Positions 44,479-53,612 are shown, counted from the stretch's first letter. The stretch is DNA of 64,000 nucleotides from Bacilli bacterium (GCA_016302935.1 JAEDMO010000001.1:1-64000), one strand, 5' to 3'. Numbers and translations: made by a program. Notes: a model not told the origin generated them from the sequence alone.

Positions 44479-45970
44479 TTTTAACACCCCATTTGTAATT
44501 AATTATTGTCTCATCAATAGTAAGTGTTGAAATACTTCTTTGTTTTTTTATTTTATATATTAGTCCTAATAATTGGATTGTTAAAATTGGAGATAAGGAT
44601 ACTAAGGCAACCATTCCAAAGGCATCACTAATGATATTACCACCTAAAGCAGTTGTAGCTCCTATTGCAAGAGGCAGTAAGAAACTGGCGGTCATAGTTC
44701 CTGATGAGGCTCCTCCAGAATCAAAAGCAATAGAAGTAAATACATTTGGAATAAAAAACGATAAAATAATCGAGATGAAGTAACCTGGAATAATAAACCA
44801 GAGAATTGATATACCGGTTGTTACTCTAGTTAGCGATAATAAAACTGCAAGGGAAACTCCAACTGAAAGACAGAGCATAATTATTTTTTTAGGAATGCTT
44901 CCACCGGTAATACTCTCTATTTGATCTGTTAATACTTTTACGGATGGCTCTGCTTGTACAATATAGAAACCTAATATGGCGCTTATAGGTAATAAAAGAT
45001 AACTGTATTCAGATAACACTAAGGAATTTCCTATTAGATAGGCAATTTTTAGAAAGCCAATATTTGCTCCTACTAAAAATAATGTTAATCCTATTAAAAT
45101 AACAAAAAGTCCTAAAGATAATTTTTTTAATTCTTTTTTATTATATTTTTTAGTGATTATTTGATATATTATCAATACGGCAATGATAGGAATTATAGAG
45201 ATTAATATATCAGAACCATAATTTAGAAATGCACCTTTAAATAAAGATATTAAATTAGTACTTTCATTAATTTTGAAAATATAGTTACTTTTAAGTTCAT
45301 AGAAAAGTCCCATTATTAATACTGTAATTATCGGTCCGATTGAGCATATTCCTATCATTCCAAAACTGTCTTCATTGGCCTTTAAATCGTTACGAGTAGA
45401 TATTAATCCTAACCCAAAGGATATAATAAGCGGAACACTAATGGAACCAGTTGTAGCTCCCGCGGCATCAAAGGAAATAGCAATAAACTCTTTGGGAACA
45501 AAAAATAATAATATTAAAATAATACTATAGAATATTATTAGAATAGTATTAAATTTATATTTACGAAAAATACGATATGCTGATATCATTAGAAAAATAC
45601 CTACACCGATACTGACTGTAATTATGAAAATTAAGTTAGGAATATTAGATAGCTGTCCTGATAAGATAATTAAATCTGGTTCTACAATAGTTACGGCAAA
45701 ACCTAGAAGGAAACTGATTATTAAAATTATAGTCATTTTTTTACTTTTGAATACACTTTGACCAATTTCTTTTCCTAGAGGAATTAAGGATATATTAACT
45801 CCAAAGGAAAACATTGTCATTCCTATTATAATAAGGATAGAACTAATTAAAAACGACATTAAGTCTGGAAAGGATAATTTTAAAAATAAATTTAAAAAGA
45901 AAACAATAAAAATAATGGGATAGATTGTATCGAATGATTCTTTTAAGGCACCATATATTTTCTTTGCCAT
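44468..45970 (-). CDS. DUF1538 membrane protein (internally duplicated)
   Basis: 500 residues with about 12 helices in two homologous halves. Each half contains an E-P motif, IVEPDLIILSGQL and QAEPSVKVLTDQI, and a later Gly-rich segment, ISFDAAGATTGSISVPLI and IAFDSGGASSGTMTASFLLP. This is the DUF1538 pattern. The family is suspected to transport a solute, with PII-like control from the adjacent gene. The substrate is unknown. It is first in the operon that continues into herA. Confidence 0.88.
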   Translation of the reverse strand: MAKKIYGALKESFDTIYPIIFIVFFLNLFLKLSFPDLMSFLISSILIIIGMTMFSFGVNISLIPLGKEIGQSVFKSKKMTIILIISFLLGFAVTIVEPDLIILSGQLSNIPNLIFIITVSIGVGIFLMISAYRIFRKYKFNTILIIFYSIILILLFFVPKEFIAISFDAAGATTGSISVPLIISFGLGLISTRNDLKANEDSFGMIGICSIGPIITVLIMGLFYELKSNYIFKINESTNLISLFKGAFLNYGSDILISIIPIIAVLIIYQIITKKYNKKELKKLSLGLFVILIGLTLFLVGANIGFLKIAYLIGNSLVLSEYSYLLLPISAILGFYIVQAEPSVKVLTDQIESITGGSIPKKIIMLCLSVGVSLAVLLSLTRVTTGISILWFIIPGYFISIILSFFIPNVFTSIAFDSGGASSGTMTASFLLPLAIGATTALGGNIISDAFGMVALVSLSPILTIQLLGLIYKIKKQRSISTLTIDETIINYKWGVKNAR

Positions 45971-46053
45971 ATTATCACCTTCCTATTATTATGTTTAGTA
46001 TATCAAAAAAATTTAAAAAAATAAATAAAAAGAAGGAAAAAAACAAAAAAGAA

Positions 46054-46082
46054 TTGACAATGATTAAATTAACTTATATAAT
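46054..46082 (+). promoter_or_regulatory. rpmH promoter (consensus sigma-A)
   Basis: TTGACA (46054-46059) and TATAAT (46077-46082) are separated by exactly 17 bp, a perfect housekeeping promoter and the strongest in the window. Confidence 0.93.
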
Positions 46083-46121
46083 ATAGAAGAATTTTATTTG
46101 GGTTATATTGGAGGTGGAATT

Positions 46122-46244
46122 ATGAAGAGAACTTTTCAACCTAATAATAGAAATAAAAAGAAAAAGCACGGTTTTTTTGCTCGTATAAAAGGTAGTGTAC
46201 TTAATAAAAGAAGAGCTAAAGGTCGTAAAAAATTATGTGCATAA
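46122..46244 (+). CDS. rpmH: 50S ribosomal protein bL34 (short form)
   Basis: 40 residues. It starts [18 protein letters not shown] and ends [12 protein letters not shown]. Compared with the usual 44-residue bL34, the central loop between HGF-x-A-R and the final arginine-rich helix is about four residues shorter. It has a strong ribosome site, GGAGGTGG. A terminator follows the stop by 2 bp. Confidence 0.95.
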   Translation: MKRTFQPNNRNKKKKHGFFARIKGSVLNKRRAKGRKKLCA

Positions 46245-46246
46245 TA

Positions 46247-46266
46247 CCACGATTACGTGGTTTTTT
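46247..46266 (+). terminator. Terminator/attenuator between rpmH and rnpA
   Basis: CCACG-ATTA-CGTGG is followed at once by TTTTTT. It should lower read-through from the strong rpmH promoter into rnpA. Confidence 0.8.
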
Positions 46267-46300
46267 GTTATTTTGATAAAAGAAAGTATCGGTGATTTAA

Positions 46301-46624
46301 TTGAAAAAAAGGGATATTATTAAAAAAAATCAAGAATTTCAACATATTATTAATAATGGTAAGTTTGTTAAAAATAGATTTTTTTCGGTATATTTTGTTA
46401 ATGCTGATAAATGTATGTATGGAATATCCGTTCCTAAAAAGACGGGTAATGCAGTTTTAAGAAATAAAATTAAGAGGCAAATTAAAAATATTATAGATCA
46501 TAATAAAAAATATATTCAAAATAATAGACATTATGTTATAATAATTAAGAGGAGTGTTTTAGATTTAAGTTATAAACAAAGTGAAGCTAATTTGTTGGAT
46601 TTGTTTATGAAAATTAGTTATTAG
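46301..46624 (+). CDS. rnpA: Ribonuclease P protein component
   Basis: 107 residues starting with TTG, 5 bp after GGTGAT. Family motifs are FVKNRFFSVYFV, YGISVPKKTGNAVLRNKIKRQIKN (the RNR-like helix) and HYVIIIKRSV. It binds the 5' leader of pre-tRNA with the RNase P RNA. The RNA gene itself is not in the window. Confidence 0.95.
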   Translation: MKKRDIIKKNQEFQHIINNGKFVKNRFFSVYFVNADKCMYGISVPKKTGNAVLRNKIKRQIKNIIDHNKKYIQNNRHYVIIIKRSVLDLSYKQSEANLLDLFMKISY

Positions 46625-46635
46625 AAGGAGATATT

Positions 46636-47565
46636 ATGAAAAAGAAAATTTTAATTTGTTTGATTTTGATATCTTTCATGTTAAGTGGGTGTACAAAACA
46701 ACTAAAAGATAATGATGGAAAGGTAGTTCAAAATGAACTTACCGGACAAACTCTTACTAAAAATATTTTGTGTAAGCCTACTAATGAAGATGTTATTAAT
46801 CTTTATGAAAAATATAACGTTGATTTAAACAAGCTACCTAGTTGTGAAACTATGTCAGTTACAGATGGTGGCTACGAAGGTTTGTGGACTAGTATATTTG
46901 TAAAACCTTTAGCTTGGCTTATTATTCAGATTGGTAATTTGGTAAATAATTATGGACTTGCTGTTATTATTGCTACACTTCTTATTAGATTAGTGGTAAT
47001 GCCTATTACTAAAAAAACGGCTGTTCAATCTGAAAATATGAAGCTGGCTAAAAAAGATTTGGACAGATTGGAAAAGAAATATGCGAATAGAACTTCACAA
47101 GAAGATCAAATGCAGAAAGCTCAAGAAATGATGATTATTTATAAGAAATTTAATATTAATCCAATGTCTGGTTGTTTACTTGCGTTTATTCAATTACCTT
47201 TGTTTTTTGCTTTCTTAGAAGCAATTAATAGAGTACCTGCTATTTTTGAAAATAAATTTTTATCTCTTCAAATGGGTACTAGCGCTTGGATTGGTATAAG
47301 TAATGGTAATTATCTATATATTATTTTAATTGTTTTGATAATTGGTACAACTTATTTCTCATTTAAAAATACAATGAATGATCAATCTGGACCAGCGGCA
47401 AAACAAATGAAAACAACATTATATATTATGTTAGGATTTATTGCCTTTGCTTCATTTACTTTATCAGCGGCTATTGGTGTTTATTGGATAACTTCTAGTT
47501 TATTTACAATTGTTCAAAATCAATTAGTAAAAAGAAGGAAGGGGCGTAATAGTGATGTTATATAG
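46636..47565 (+). CDS. yidC: Membrane protein insertase YidC/SpoIIIJ (lipoprotein)
   Basis: 309 residues. Signal peptide with lipobox LSGC (Cys21). The first core helix contains the conserved arginine (ATLLIRLVVMPITKK), followed by a charged coiled-coil hairpin and three further helices. YidC inserts membrane proteins and in sporulators (SpoIIIJ) also serves the engulfed forespore. The order rnpA-yidC-jag is conserved. Confidence 0.96.
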   Translation: MKKKILICLILISFMLSGCTKQLKDNDGKVVQNELTGQTLTKNILCKPTNEDVINLYEKYNVDLNKLPSCETMSVTDGGYEGLWTSIFVKPLAWLIIQIGNLVNNYGLAVIIATLLIRLVVMPITKKTAVQSENMKLAKKDLDRLEKKYANRTSQEDQMQKAQEMMIIYKKFNINPMSGCLLAFIQLPLFFAFLEAINRVPAIFENKFLSLQMGTSAWIGISNGNYLYIILIVLIIGTTYFSFKNTMNDQSGPAAKQMKTTLYIMLGFIAFASFTLSAAIGVYWITSSLFTIVQNQLVKRRKGRNSDVI

Positions 47566-48163
47566 TTATGAAGCACAAAACAAGGAAGAGGCTATTAACA
47601 AGGCTTTAAATGATTTAAATACTACAAGAGAGAATTTACTTATTCAATCTATTGAAGAAATAAAAGGAATCGTTAAAAAAAAGGTAACTATTAAGGTTTT
47701 AAAATTTGATGAAGTAGTTAAATTTATCAAAGATACTTTATACGATATTGCTAAGTATATTGGTATTGATATTAATTTAGAAGTTAGAAAAAGAGAAGAT
47801 CAGATTACGATTAAAATGTTTTCAGATAATAACAATATTTTAATTGGTAAAGGTGGTCGCACTCTGATGGCTTTACAGACATATATTAAACAACTTCTTT
47901 ATAACACTACTCAAGAAAAGATATCATTTGTTTTAGATGTAGAAAATTATAAAGAAAAAAGAATTAAAGGAATTGAATATTTAGCAAAGAAAATTGCAAA
48001 AGAAGTGGCTAATACTAAAGTAGATGTTACCTTGGATAGTATGAATTCATACGAAAGAAGAATTGTTCATGAAGCTTTATCTAAGGATAGGTATGTATAT
48101 ACTGAAAGTATTGGAGAAGAACCTAATAGATGTGTAGTTATTAAGTATAAAGAAACAAAATAG
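47555..48163 (+). CDS. jag: RNA-binding protein Jag/KhpB
   Basis: About 202 residues. An N-terminal Jag domain (YEAQNKEEAINKAL) is followed by a KH domain with ILIGKGGRTLMALQTY (the GxxG loop) and a C-terminal R3H domain with NSYERRIVHEAL. It binds RNA and partners KhpA in cell-elongation control. A GTG lies one codon before the ATG. The 5' end overlaps yidC. Confidence 0.94.
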   Translation: MLYSYEAQNKEEAINKALNDLNTTRENLLIQSIEEIKGIVKKKVTIKVLKFDEVVKFIKDTLYDIAKYIGIDINLEVRKREDQITIKMFSDNNNILIGKGGRTLMALQTYIKQLLYNTTQEKISFVLDVENYKEKRIKGIEYLAKKIAKEVANTKVDVTLDSMNSYERRIVHEALSKDRYVYTESIGEEPNRCVVIKYKETK

Positions 48164-48174
48164 TTTCTTTTTTT
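48149..48174 (+). terminator. Terminator after jag
   Basis: AAAGAAAC (48149-48156) pairs with GTTTCTTT (48163-48170) and is followed by more T. The jag stop codon is in the loop. Confidence 0.75.
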
Positions 48175-48175
48175 A

Positions 48176-48204
48176 TTGTAATTTTGTTATATAAGTAATA
48201 TAAT
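48176..48204 (+). promoter_or_regulatory. Promoter for the 439-residue unknown gene
   Basis: TTGTAA (48176-48181) and TATAAT (48199-48204), spacer 17 bp. GGAGAG follows before the ATG. Confidence 0.7.
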
Positions 48205-48239
48205 AAAGTTATAGTAGTATGTGATAGTTAGGAGAGTTT

Positions 48240-49559
48240 ATGAAGCAAAGATTATTGGAATTAATTGGTGAATATATCAATAATGAAAAGGAAAAAGAAA
48301 ATTTTATAAAAGATATCGATGAATTAATTGGTGTTTGGGATGAAAATTTACTTGATATTTTACAGAATAAACACAAAAATTTATTTGAGAGAATACTTAA
48401 TAAAATAATACCTGATTTTTCTACTAATCAATCTTATCTTAATTCTATAGAAATATTTAAATCTTACCAACAATTTGGTGATATTGATATTAATCATAAT
48501 TATTTGGTAGAAGTTAATAAATTTTTACTTTATTTAAAAAATCTTGTTTTAGAAAAAAGAAAAAATCTTAAGATAAATGATACTACTGAACTTAATAAAT
48601 TATATGATCAATTACAAAATGATGTGGAAGTAATAGATTACGAATTATTATATAAATTTTTAAAGCAAATTGATTTGACAAAAGAAGAATATGAAAATAT
48701 TAGTAATTATTTAAAAGAAAGACAAAGTCGTTTTAATAAAGAAGTTTTGTTATCACAAACTTTAAATAGTTCTCAATTGGAAGAAAATTTTGCTGTACTT
48801 TTAGATATTACTAGACAAATATTTATTTCTGAGATAGATAAATTGCCTAGTATTGATGATAAATTAAAAAAGATTGATGAATTACTTGCAAACGATATTT
48901 ATGGAAACGTTGTAGATAAAACCAATGCTATTGAAATATTAAAAGCTATTATTAAAGATGAAATATTAGAAGAAGAAGCTTTGGTAAATGAACTTGATGA
49001 TAATGAAAAAAAAGAAGTTTTGGATAATGTGAATTTGTTATATAAATTAATTGTATATTTGAATGGCAAAGAAAAAGAATTTGACGAAAATGAAGAAATT
49101 CGCGATACATACTTTGACTATGAAAATCATAAAAATAAAATTGTATATTTATCCAATAATATTTTAAAAGATATTGAAAGTATTGACGATTTTAAAACTT
49201 TAAAGGATTTATATGGTTTATTAATAGGTATTAAAGAGGGAAGAATTCCAGTTAAATCACATATGCAAAAAATGCAGATACCTAATCGTAAAATAAAAAA
49301 GATAAGACCTAATTCAAATAATTCACAAGCTAGAATTAATTGTGAAATACTTGGAAATAACACATTTGGTATTGTCCTTATTAATGCTAAAAAAGATACA
49401 ACAACAGATAAGTCTACTATAACTTCTATTAATGAAAGATTAAAAATGTATAATCCGGATACAGTATTAGATTCTTTAGATATGGAAAAGCAAAAAGAAT
49501 ATGATAGAGAAGTATACGATTTAATTATGGGTAAGTTAAATAAAAAAATGGCAAAGTAA
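48240..49559 (+). CDS. Unknown cytoplasmic helical protein between jag and mnmE
   Basis: 439 residues with no signal peptide or membrane helix. Residues about 1-330 are Lys/Glu/Asp/Leu-rich and mostly helical, with coiled-coil-like stretches (LKKIDELLANDIYG, KEVLDNVNLLYKL). A different C-terminal part follows from about 335: a basic segment (NRKIKKIRPN), then a possible compact beta unit (ARINCEILGNNTFGIVLINAKK), then a short helical end. I do not recognise a family. It has its own promoter and breaks the usually adjacent jag-mnmE pair. The basic segment might bind RNA, as its neighbours do, but that is speculation. Confidence 0.8.
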   Translation: MKQRLLELIGEYINNEKEKENFIKDIDELIGVWDENLLDILQNKHKNLFERILNKIIPDFSTNQSYLNSIEIFKSYQQFGDIDINHNYLVEVNKFLLYLKNLVLEKRKNLKINDTTELNKLYDQLQNDVEVIDYELLYKFLKQIDLTKEEYENISNYLKERQSRFNKEVLLSQTLNSSQLEENFAVLLDITRQIFISEIDKLPSIDDKLKKIDELLANDIYGNVVDKTNAIEILKAIIKDEILEEEALVNELDDNEKKEVLDNVNLLYKLIVYLNGKEKEFDENEEIRDTYFDYENHKNKIVYLSNNILKDIESIDDFKTLKDLYGLLIGIKEGRIPVKSHMQKMQIPNRKIKKIRPNSNNSQARINCEILGNNTFGIVLINAKKDTTTDKSTITSINERLKMYNPDTVLDSLDMEKQKEYDREVYDLIMGKLNKKMAK

Positions 49560-49574
49560 TAATGCCTTTTTTTC

Positions 49575-49603
49575 TTGTACTTTAATTAAACTAGTGTTAT
49601 AAT
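49575..49603 (+). promoter_or_regulatory. mnmE promoter
   Basis: TTGTAC (49575-49580) and TATAAT (49598-49603), spacer 17 bp, with TGT before the -10. A weak GGCA/TGCC hairpin with T7 just upstream (about 49549-49573) may end the previous transcript. Confidence 0.7.
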
Positions 49604-49626
49604 CTTAAGAAAAAGGAGTTTTTTTT

Positions 49627-50976
49627 ATGAATGATACAATTGTTGGAATATCAACTGCATTAGGAGTTGGTGCTATTTCTATAATAAGAGTTAGTGGTAG
49701 TGAAGCAATTAATATTGTCAATATGGTTTTTAAAGAAAAAAATTTAAATAACGTCGATACTCATACTATTCATTACGGACATATTTTTGATGGTGATGAT
49801 GTTATAGATGAAGTTTTAGTTAGTGTGATGAAAAAACCAAAGTCTTATACAACGGAAGACGTAGTAGAAATTAATTGTCATGGTGGGATTGCTACTACTA
49901 ATAAAATTCTAGAGTTATTAATAAAGAAAGGGTGTCGTTTGGCTGAACCTGGTGAATTTACTAAAAGAGCTTTTTTAAATGGTAGAATTGATTTAATTGA
50001 AGCTGATGGAATTATGAATTTAATTGAAGCTAAAAGTGAAACTGCTAGGAAGATGGCAATTAATCAATTAAATGGGAATGTTTCTTTAATGATTAAAGAT
50101 TTAAGAGATGATTTAGTCCAAGTTATTTCTAATATTGAAGTAAACATCGATTATCCTGAATATGACGATATTGAGGTAATAACCAATGAAAAAATATTAC
50201 CTATTTTAAAACAAGTAAAAGACAAAATTATTAAAATTATTAAATTAAGCGAAGATGGCAAATTGATAAAAGAAGGAATTAAAGTATGCTTAGTAGGTAG
50301 ACCTAATGTCGGCAAAAGTAGTCTTCTTAATACCTTACTTGGCGAAAATAAGGCTATAGTTACTGATATTGCAGGTACTACTAGGGATATTGTAGAAGGT
50401 ACTATTCAATTAGATGGTATTATTCTTAATTTAATTGATACTGCTGGGATTAGAGATACTAATAATATAGTCGAAAAAATAGGTGTTGAAAAGAGTAAAG
50501 AAGCTATTTATAATTGTGATTTGGTAATATTAGTTTTAAATAATAACGAGCATCTTACAGATGAAGATAGGCAATTACTTAAAATAATTGAAAATAAAAC
50601 TAATATCATTGTAATTAATAAAATTGATTTAGATAAAAAAATTGAAAGTATTGATTCAGCTAATGTTGTAGAAATAAGTACAAAAGATAATATTGGAATT
50701 GATAAATTAAAAAATAAAATTAAGGAATTATTTAATCTTGAAAAAATTGAGCAAAGTGATATGAACTATTTAACTAGCGCAAGAAGTATTGGGTTATTAA
50801 AAAAAGCTTGTGATATTATTTATAATGTAATTGATAAAATTAACGATAATATAGAATTAGATTTATTAGAATTAGATATAAAAGAAGCTTGGAATATTCT
50901 TGGAGAAATAATTGGGGCTACTTATAAAGAAGAGCTATTGGATGAAATGTTTAAAAGATTTTGTTTAGGAAAATGA
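49627..50976 (+). CDS. mnmE: tRNA modification GTPase MnmE
   Basis: 449 residues. N-terminal folate-binding domain (STALGVGAISIIRVSG), a helical domain, and an inserted G domain with GRPNVGKSSLLN, the potassium-loop/switch region DIAGTTRDIVEGT, DTAG and NKID. It ends FCLGK, the CxGK motif. With MnmG it makes 5-carboxymethylaminomethyl or related uridine at tRNA position 34. Its stop is TGA. Confidence 0.97.
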   Translation: MNDTIVGISTALGVGAISIIRVSGSEAINIVNMVFKEKNLNNVDTHTIHYGHIFDGDDVIDEVLVSVMKKPKSYTTEDVVEINCHGGIATTNKILELLIKKGCRLAEPGEFTKRAFLNGRIDLIEADGIMNLIEAKSETARKMAINQLNGNVSLMIKDLRDDLVQVISNIEVNIDYPEYDDIEVITNEKILPILKQVKDKIIKIIKLSEDGKLIKEGIKVCLVGRPNVGKSSLLNTLLGENKAIVTDIAGTTRDIVEGTIQLDGIILNLIDTAGIRDTNNIVEKIGVEKSKEAIYNCDLVILVLNNNEHLTDEDRQLLKIIENKTNIIVINKIDLDKKIESIDSANVVEISTKDNIGIDKLKNKIKELFNLEKIEQSDMNYLTSARSIGLLKKACDIIYNVIDKINDNIELDLLELDIKEAWNILGEIIGATYKEELLDEMFKRFCLGK

Positions 50977-50989
50977 GGTGAGTAAATTT

Positions 50990-52813
50990 ATGAAGTATGA
51001 GGTTATAGTTGTTGGTGGAGGACATGCTGGTTGTGAAGCTGCTTTAGCTTGTGCTAGAAAAAATCATAGTACTTTACTTATAACCGGTAGAATAGAAAAT
51101 ATTGCAACAATGCCTTGTAATCCATCTATAGGTGGTTCTGCTAAAGGAATTGTTGTTAGAGAAATAGATGCTTTAGGCGGGGAAATGGGAAAAAATGCTG
51201 ATAAATCTTTATTGCAAATGAAAATGCTTAATTCATCTAAAGGTCCTGCTGTTAGAAGTTTAAGATCACAAACTGACAAAATTACTTATCCACAAGAGAT
51301 GTTGAAAACTTTAACTAATCAAGATAATTTAACTATATTAGAAGGAATTGTTGAAGATTTAATTGTAAATGATAATACTGTTTGTGGTGTTATTTTGGAA
51401 GATACGAGAAGGATAACTAGTGACGTTGTAATTTTGACAACAGGCACTTATTTAAAAGCAGATATTTTAATTGGTTCAGAAAGAAGAAGAGAAGGTCCTC
51501 ATGGAGAAAAGCCTTCTAATCACTTAAGTGATAATTTAAAAAAATATGGTTTTGATATATTAAGGCTTAAAACAGGTACTCCACCTAGAATAGATAAAAA
51601 TAGTATTGACTTTAGTAAGACAAAAATAGAGTATGGAGATAATCTGGCTTATACATTTAGTTTTGATAATGAACCACTTTATGATGTTACAAAACAAATA
51701 CCTTGTCATTTAATATATACAAACGAAAAAACACATAAAATTATATTTGATAATTTAGATAAATCAAGTATGTATGGTGGATATATAAAGGATGCTGTGG
51801 GTCCTAGATATTGTCCTTCTATTGAAGATAAATTAGTTAAATTTAAAGATAAAGAAAGACATCAATTATTTTTAGAACCAGAAAGTATTTATTATGATGA
51901 TATATATATACAAGGGTTTTCTACTAGTATGCCTAGAGATGTGCAAGAAGAAATGGTTCACAGTTTACCTGGATTAGAGAAAGCTAAAATATTAAAATAT
52001 GCTTATGCTATTGAATATGATGCAATATATCCTACACAATTAAATCAATCTTTAGAAACTAAAATTATTAATAATTTGTTTACTGCTGGTCAGATTAATG
52101 GTACATCTGGTTATGAAGAAGCGGCTTGTCAAGGATTAATAGCGGGGATAAATGCTTCATTAAAACTGGAAGGAAAAAATCCATTAATATTAAAAAGGAA
52201 CGAAGCTTATATTGGTGTTTTAATCGATGATCTAGTAACAAAAGGTACTGAAGAACCATATCGTTTATTAACTTCAAGGGCAGAATACAGGTTGCTTTTA
52301 AGAAACGATAATGCCGATCTAAGACTAAGGGAATATGGTTATAATGTTGGACTTATAAATCAAGAAAAATATAATAGATTAATTGACAAAAAAAATAAAA
52401 TAAATGAACTAATAACTTATTTTAAAGAAACGAAAATAAAAATTGATGGTAAAAGCGATTATATTTATAATATTTTAAAAAGACCTGAAATTAATATTGA
52501 TTTTTTAAATGAAAAATATGACTTAAATTTAAAATATTCTAAAGAAGTTATGGAACAAGTAGAAATACAAATTAAGTATGAAGGTTATATCGATAAAACA
52601 GAAAAAGAAGCCAAAAAAATGTTAAAATTTGAAGAAAAACAAATACCTTATGACATTGATTATGACAAAATTTCTAATTTAGCTACTGAAGCAAGACAAA
52701 AATTAAATAAAATTAGACCTACTTCAATTGGGATGGCAAGTCGAATAAGTGGGGTTAATCCTTCGGATATAGCTATTTTATTAGTATATTTAAAGAGGTA
52801 TTATAATGAGTGA
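50990..52813 (+). CDS. mnmG: tRNA uridine-34 modification enzyme MnmG
   Basis: About 607 residues from the ATG at 50990, with GAGGTGAG upstream; a GTG at 50978 lies inside that site. FAD-binding VIVVGGGHAGCEAALA at the start, then PCNPSIGGSAKGIVVREIDALGG and TGTYL. The C-terminal helical domain binds MnmE. It is the second gene of the mnmE-mnmG-rsmG operon, with the next start overlapping. Confidence 0.97.
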   Translation: MKYEVIVVGGGHAGCEAALACARKNHSTLLITGRIENIATMPCNPSIGGSAKGIVVREIDALGGEMGKNADKSLLQMKMLNSSKGPAVRSLRSQTDKITYPQEMLKTLTNQDNLTILEGIVEDLIVNDNTVCGVILEDTRRITSDVVILTTGTYLKADILIGSERRREGPHGEKPSNHLSDNLKKYGFDILRLKTGTPPRIDKNSIDFSKTKIEYGDNLAYTFSFDNEPLYDVTKQIPCHLIYTNEKTHKIIFDNLDKSSMYGGYIKDAVGPRYCPSIEDKLVKFKDKERHQLFLEPESIYYDDIYIQGFSTSMPRDVQEEMVHSLPGLEKAKILKYAYAIEYDAIYPTQLNQSLETKIINNLFTAGQINGTSGYEEAACQGLIAGINASLKLEGKNPLILKRNEAYIGVLIDDLVTKGTEEPYRLLTSRAEYRLLLRNDNADLRLREYGYNVGLINQEKYNRLIDKKNKINELITYFKETKIKIDGKSDYIYNILKRPEINIDFLNEKYDLNLKYSKEVMEQVEIQIKYEGYIDKTEKEAKKMLKFEEKQIPYDIDYDKISNLATEARQKLNKIRPTSIGMASRISGVNPSDIAILLVYLKRYYNE

Positions 52814-53507
52814 GAAAGTGTTTTTAGATGAATTAGAAAAAATTGGTATAAAACTAGATACTAAACAAATTAATCAATTTGCAACTTATTTTCAATTACT
52901 TATCGAATGGAATGAGAAAATTAATTTAACTTCTATTGTTGAAAAAGAACAAGTTTATCTTAAACATTTTTATGATTCTTTAACAATTGCTAAAATATGT
53001 AATTTAGATAATCAAAAATTATGTGACATTGGGACTGGTGCTGGTTTTCCTGGGATTCCTTTAAAAATTGTTTTTCCTAACTTGAAGGTAACTTTAGTTG
53101 ATTCTTTAGGGAAAAGATGTACATTTTTAAATGAAGTAATTGAAAAACTTAATCTTGAGGATATAGAAGTAGTAAATGAAAGAGCTGAAGTATTCTCAAT
53201 TGAAAACGTAGAAAAGTATGATATAGTAACTGCTAGGGCTGTAGCACCTTTATCACAATTATTAGAAATTGCTATATGTGCAGTAAAAATTAATGGTATC
53301 TTTATAGCAATGAAAACTAAAAATAGCGATGAAATTTTATATTTAGACAATTGTTTAAATAAATTATCATTGACACTTAACAAAAAAATTGAATTTCTCT
53401 TACCATTTGAATGTAGCAATAGACTTTTAATTTCTTTTAAAAAAAATGAAAGAACTAATAAAAAATATCCTAGAAAATATAATTTAATTAAAAAAAATCC
53501 ACTCTAA
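52806..53507 (+). CDS. rsmG: 16S rRNA (guanine-527-N7)-methyltransferase
   Basis: 233 residues. The SAM motif is LCDIGTGAGFPGIPLKI, preceded by EWNEKINLTSI and followed by TARAVAPLSQLLE. It overlaps mnmG by 8 bp, and its basic C-terminal tail is ordinary for the family. The stop codon lies within the Noc-site palindrome region. Confidence 0.96.
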   Translation: MSEKVFLDELEKIGIKLDTKQINQFATYFQLLIEWNEKINLTSIVEKEQVYLKHFYDSLTIAKICNLDNQKLCDIGTGAGFPGIPLKIVFPNLKVTLVDSLGKRCTFLNEVIEKLNLEDIEVVNERAEVFSIENVEKYDIVTARAVAPLSQLLEIAICAVKINGIFIAMKTKNSDEILYLDNCLNKLSLTLNKKIEFLLPFECSNRLLISFKKNERTNKKYPRKYNLIKKNPL

Positions 53508-53529
53508 ATTATTTCCCGGGAAATAATTT
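53506..53529. promoter_or_regulatory. Noc-binding site (perfect NBS) upstream of noc
   Basis: A perfect 24-bp palindrome contains the exact core ATTTCCCGGGAAAT (53511-53524), the published consensus of the Bacillus nucleoid-occlusion protein Noc. It sits between rsmG and noc. Two more half-matching copies (CGGGAAAT...ATTTCCCG; GGAAATA...TATTTCC) follow within 70 bp. Binding by the encoded Noc is inferred. Confidence 0.85.
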
Positions 53530-53532
53530 ACT

Positions 53533-53562
53533 CGGGAAATAATTTTATTTCCCGTCTTTTTT
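53533..53562 (+). terminator. Terminator after rsmG
   Basis: CGGGAAAT-AATTTT-ATTTCCCG is followed by TCTTTTTT. The stem also repeats NBS half-sites. Confidence 0.8.
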
Positions 53563-53567
53563 GTTTG

Positions 53568-53593
53568 GGAAATAGAATTATTTCCTAGTTTTT
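53568..53593 (+). terminator. Second hairpin terminator before noc
   Basis: GGAAATA-GAAT-TATTTCC is followed by TAGTTTTTT, in tandem with the preceding terminator and sharing its repeat sequence. Confidence 0.6.
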
Positions 53594-53612
53594 TGTCATT
53601 TTTCTTGTTTTT

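Noticed and set aside
50974..50976. TGA read as tryptophan (Mollicutes code)
   Set aside because: Trp is encoded by TGG in conserved positions (for example DnaA domain I), and genes such as mnmE end properly at TGA.
53506..53593. CRISPR-like or mobile repeat array
   Set aside because: The repeats are short inverted NBS half-sites in hairpins with no spacers and no cas genes.
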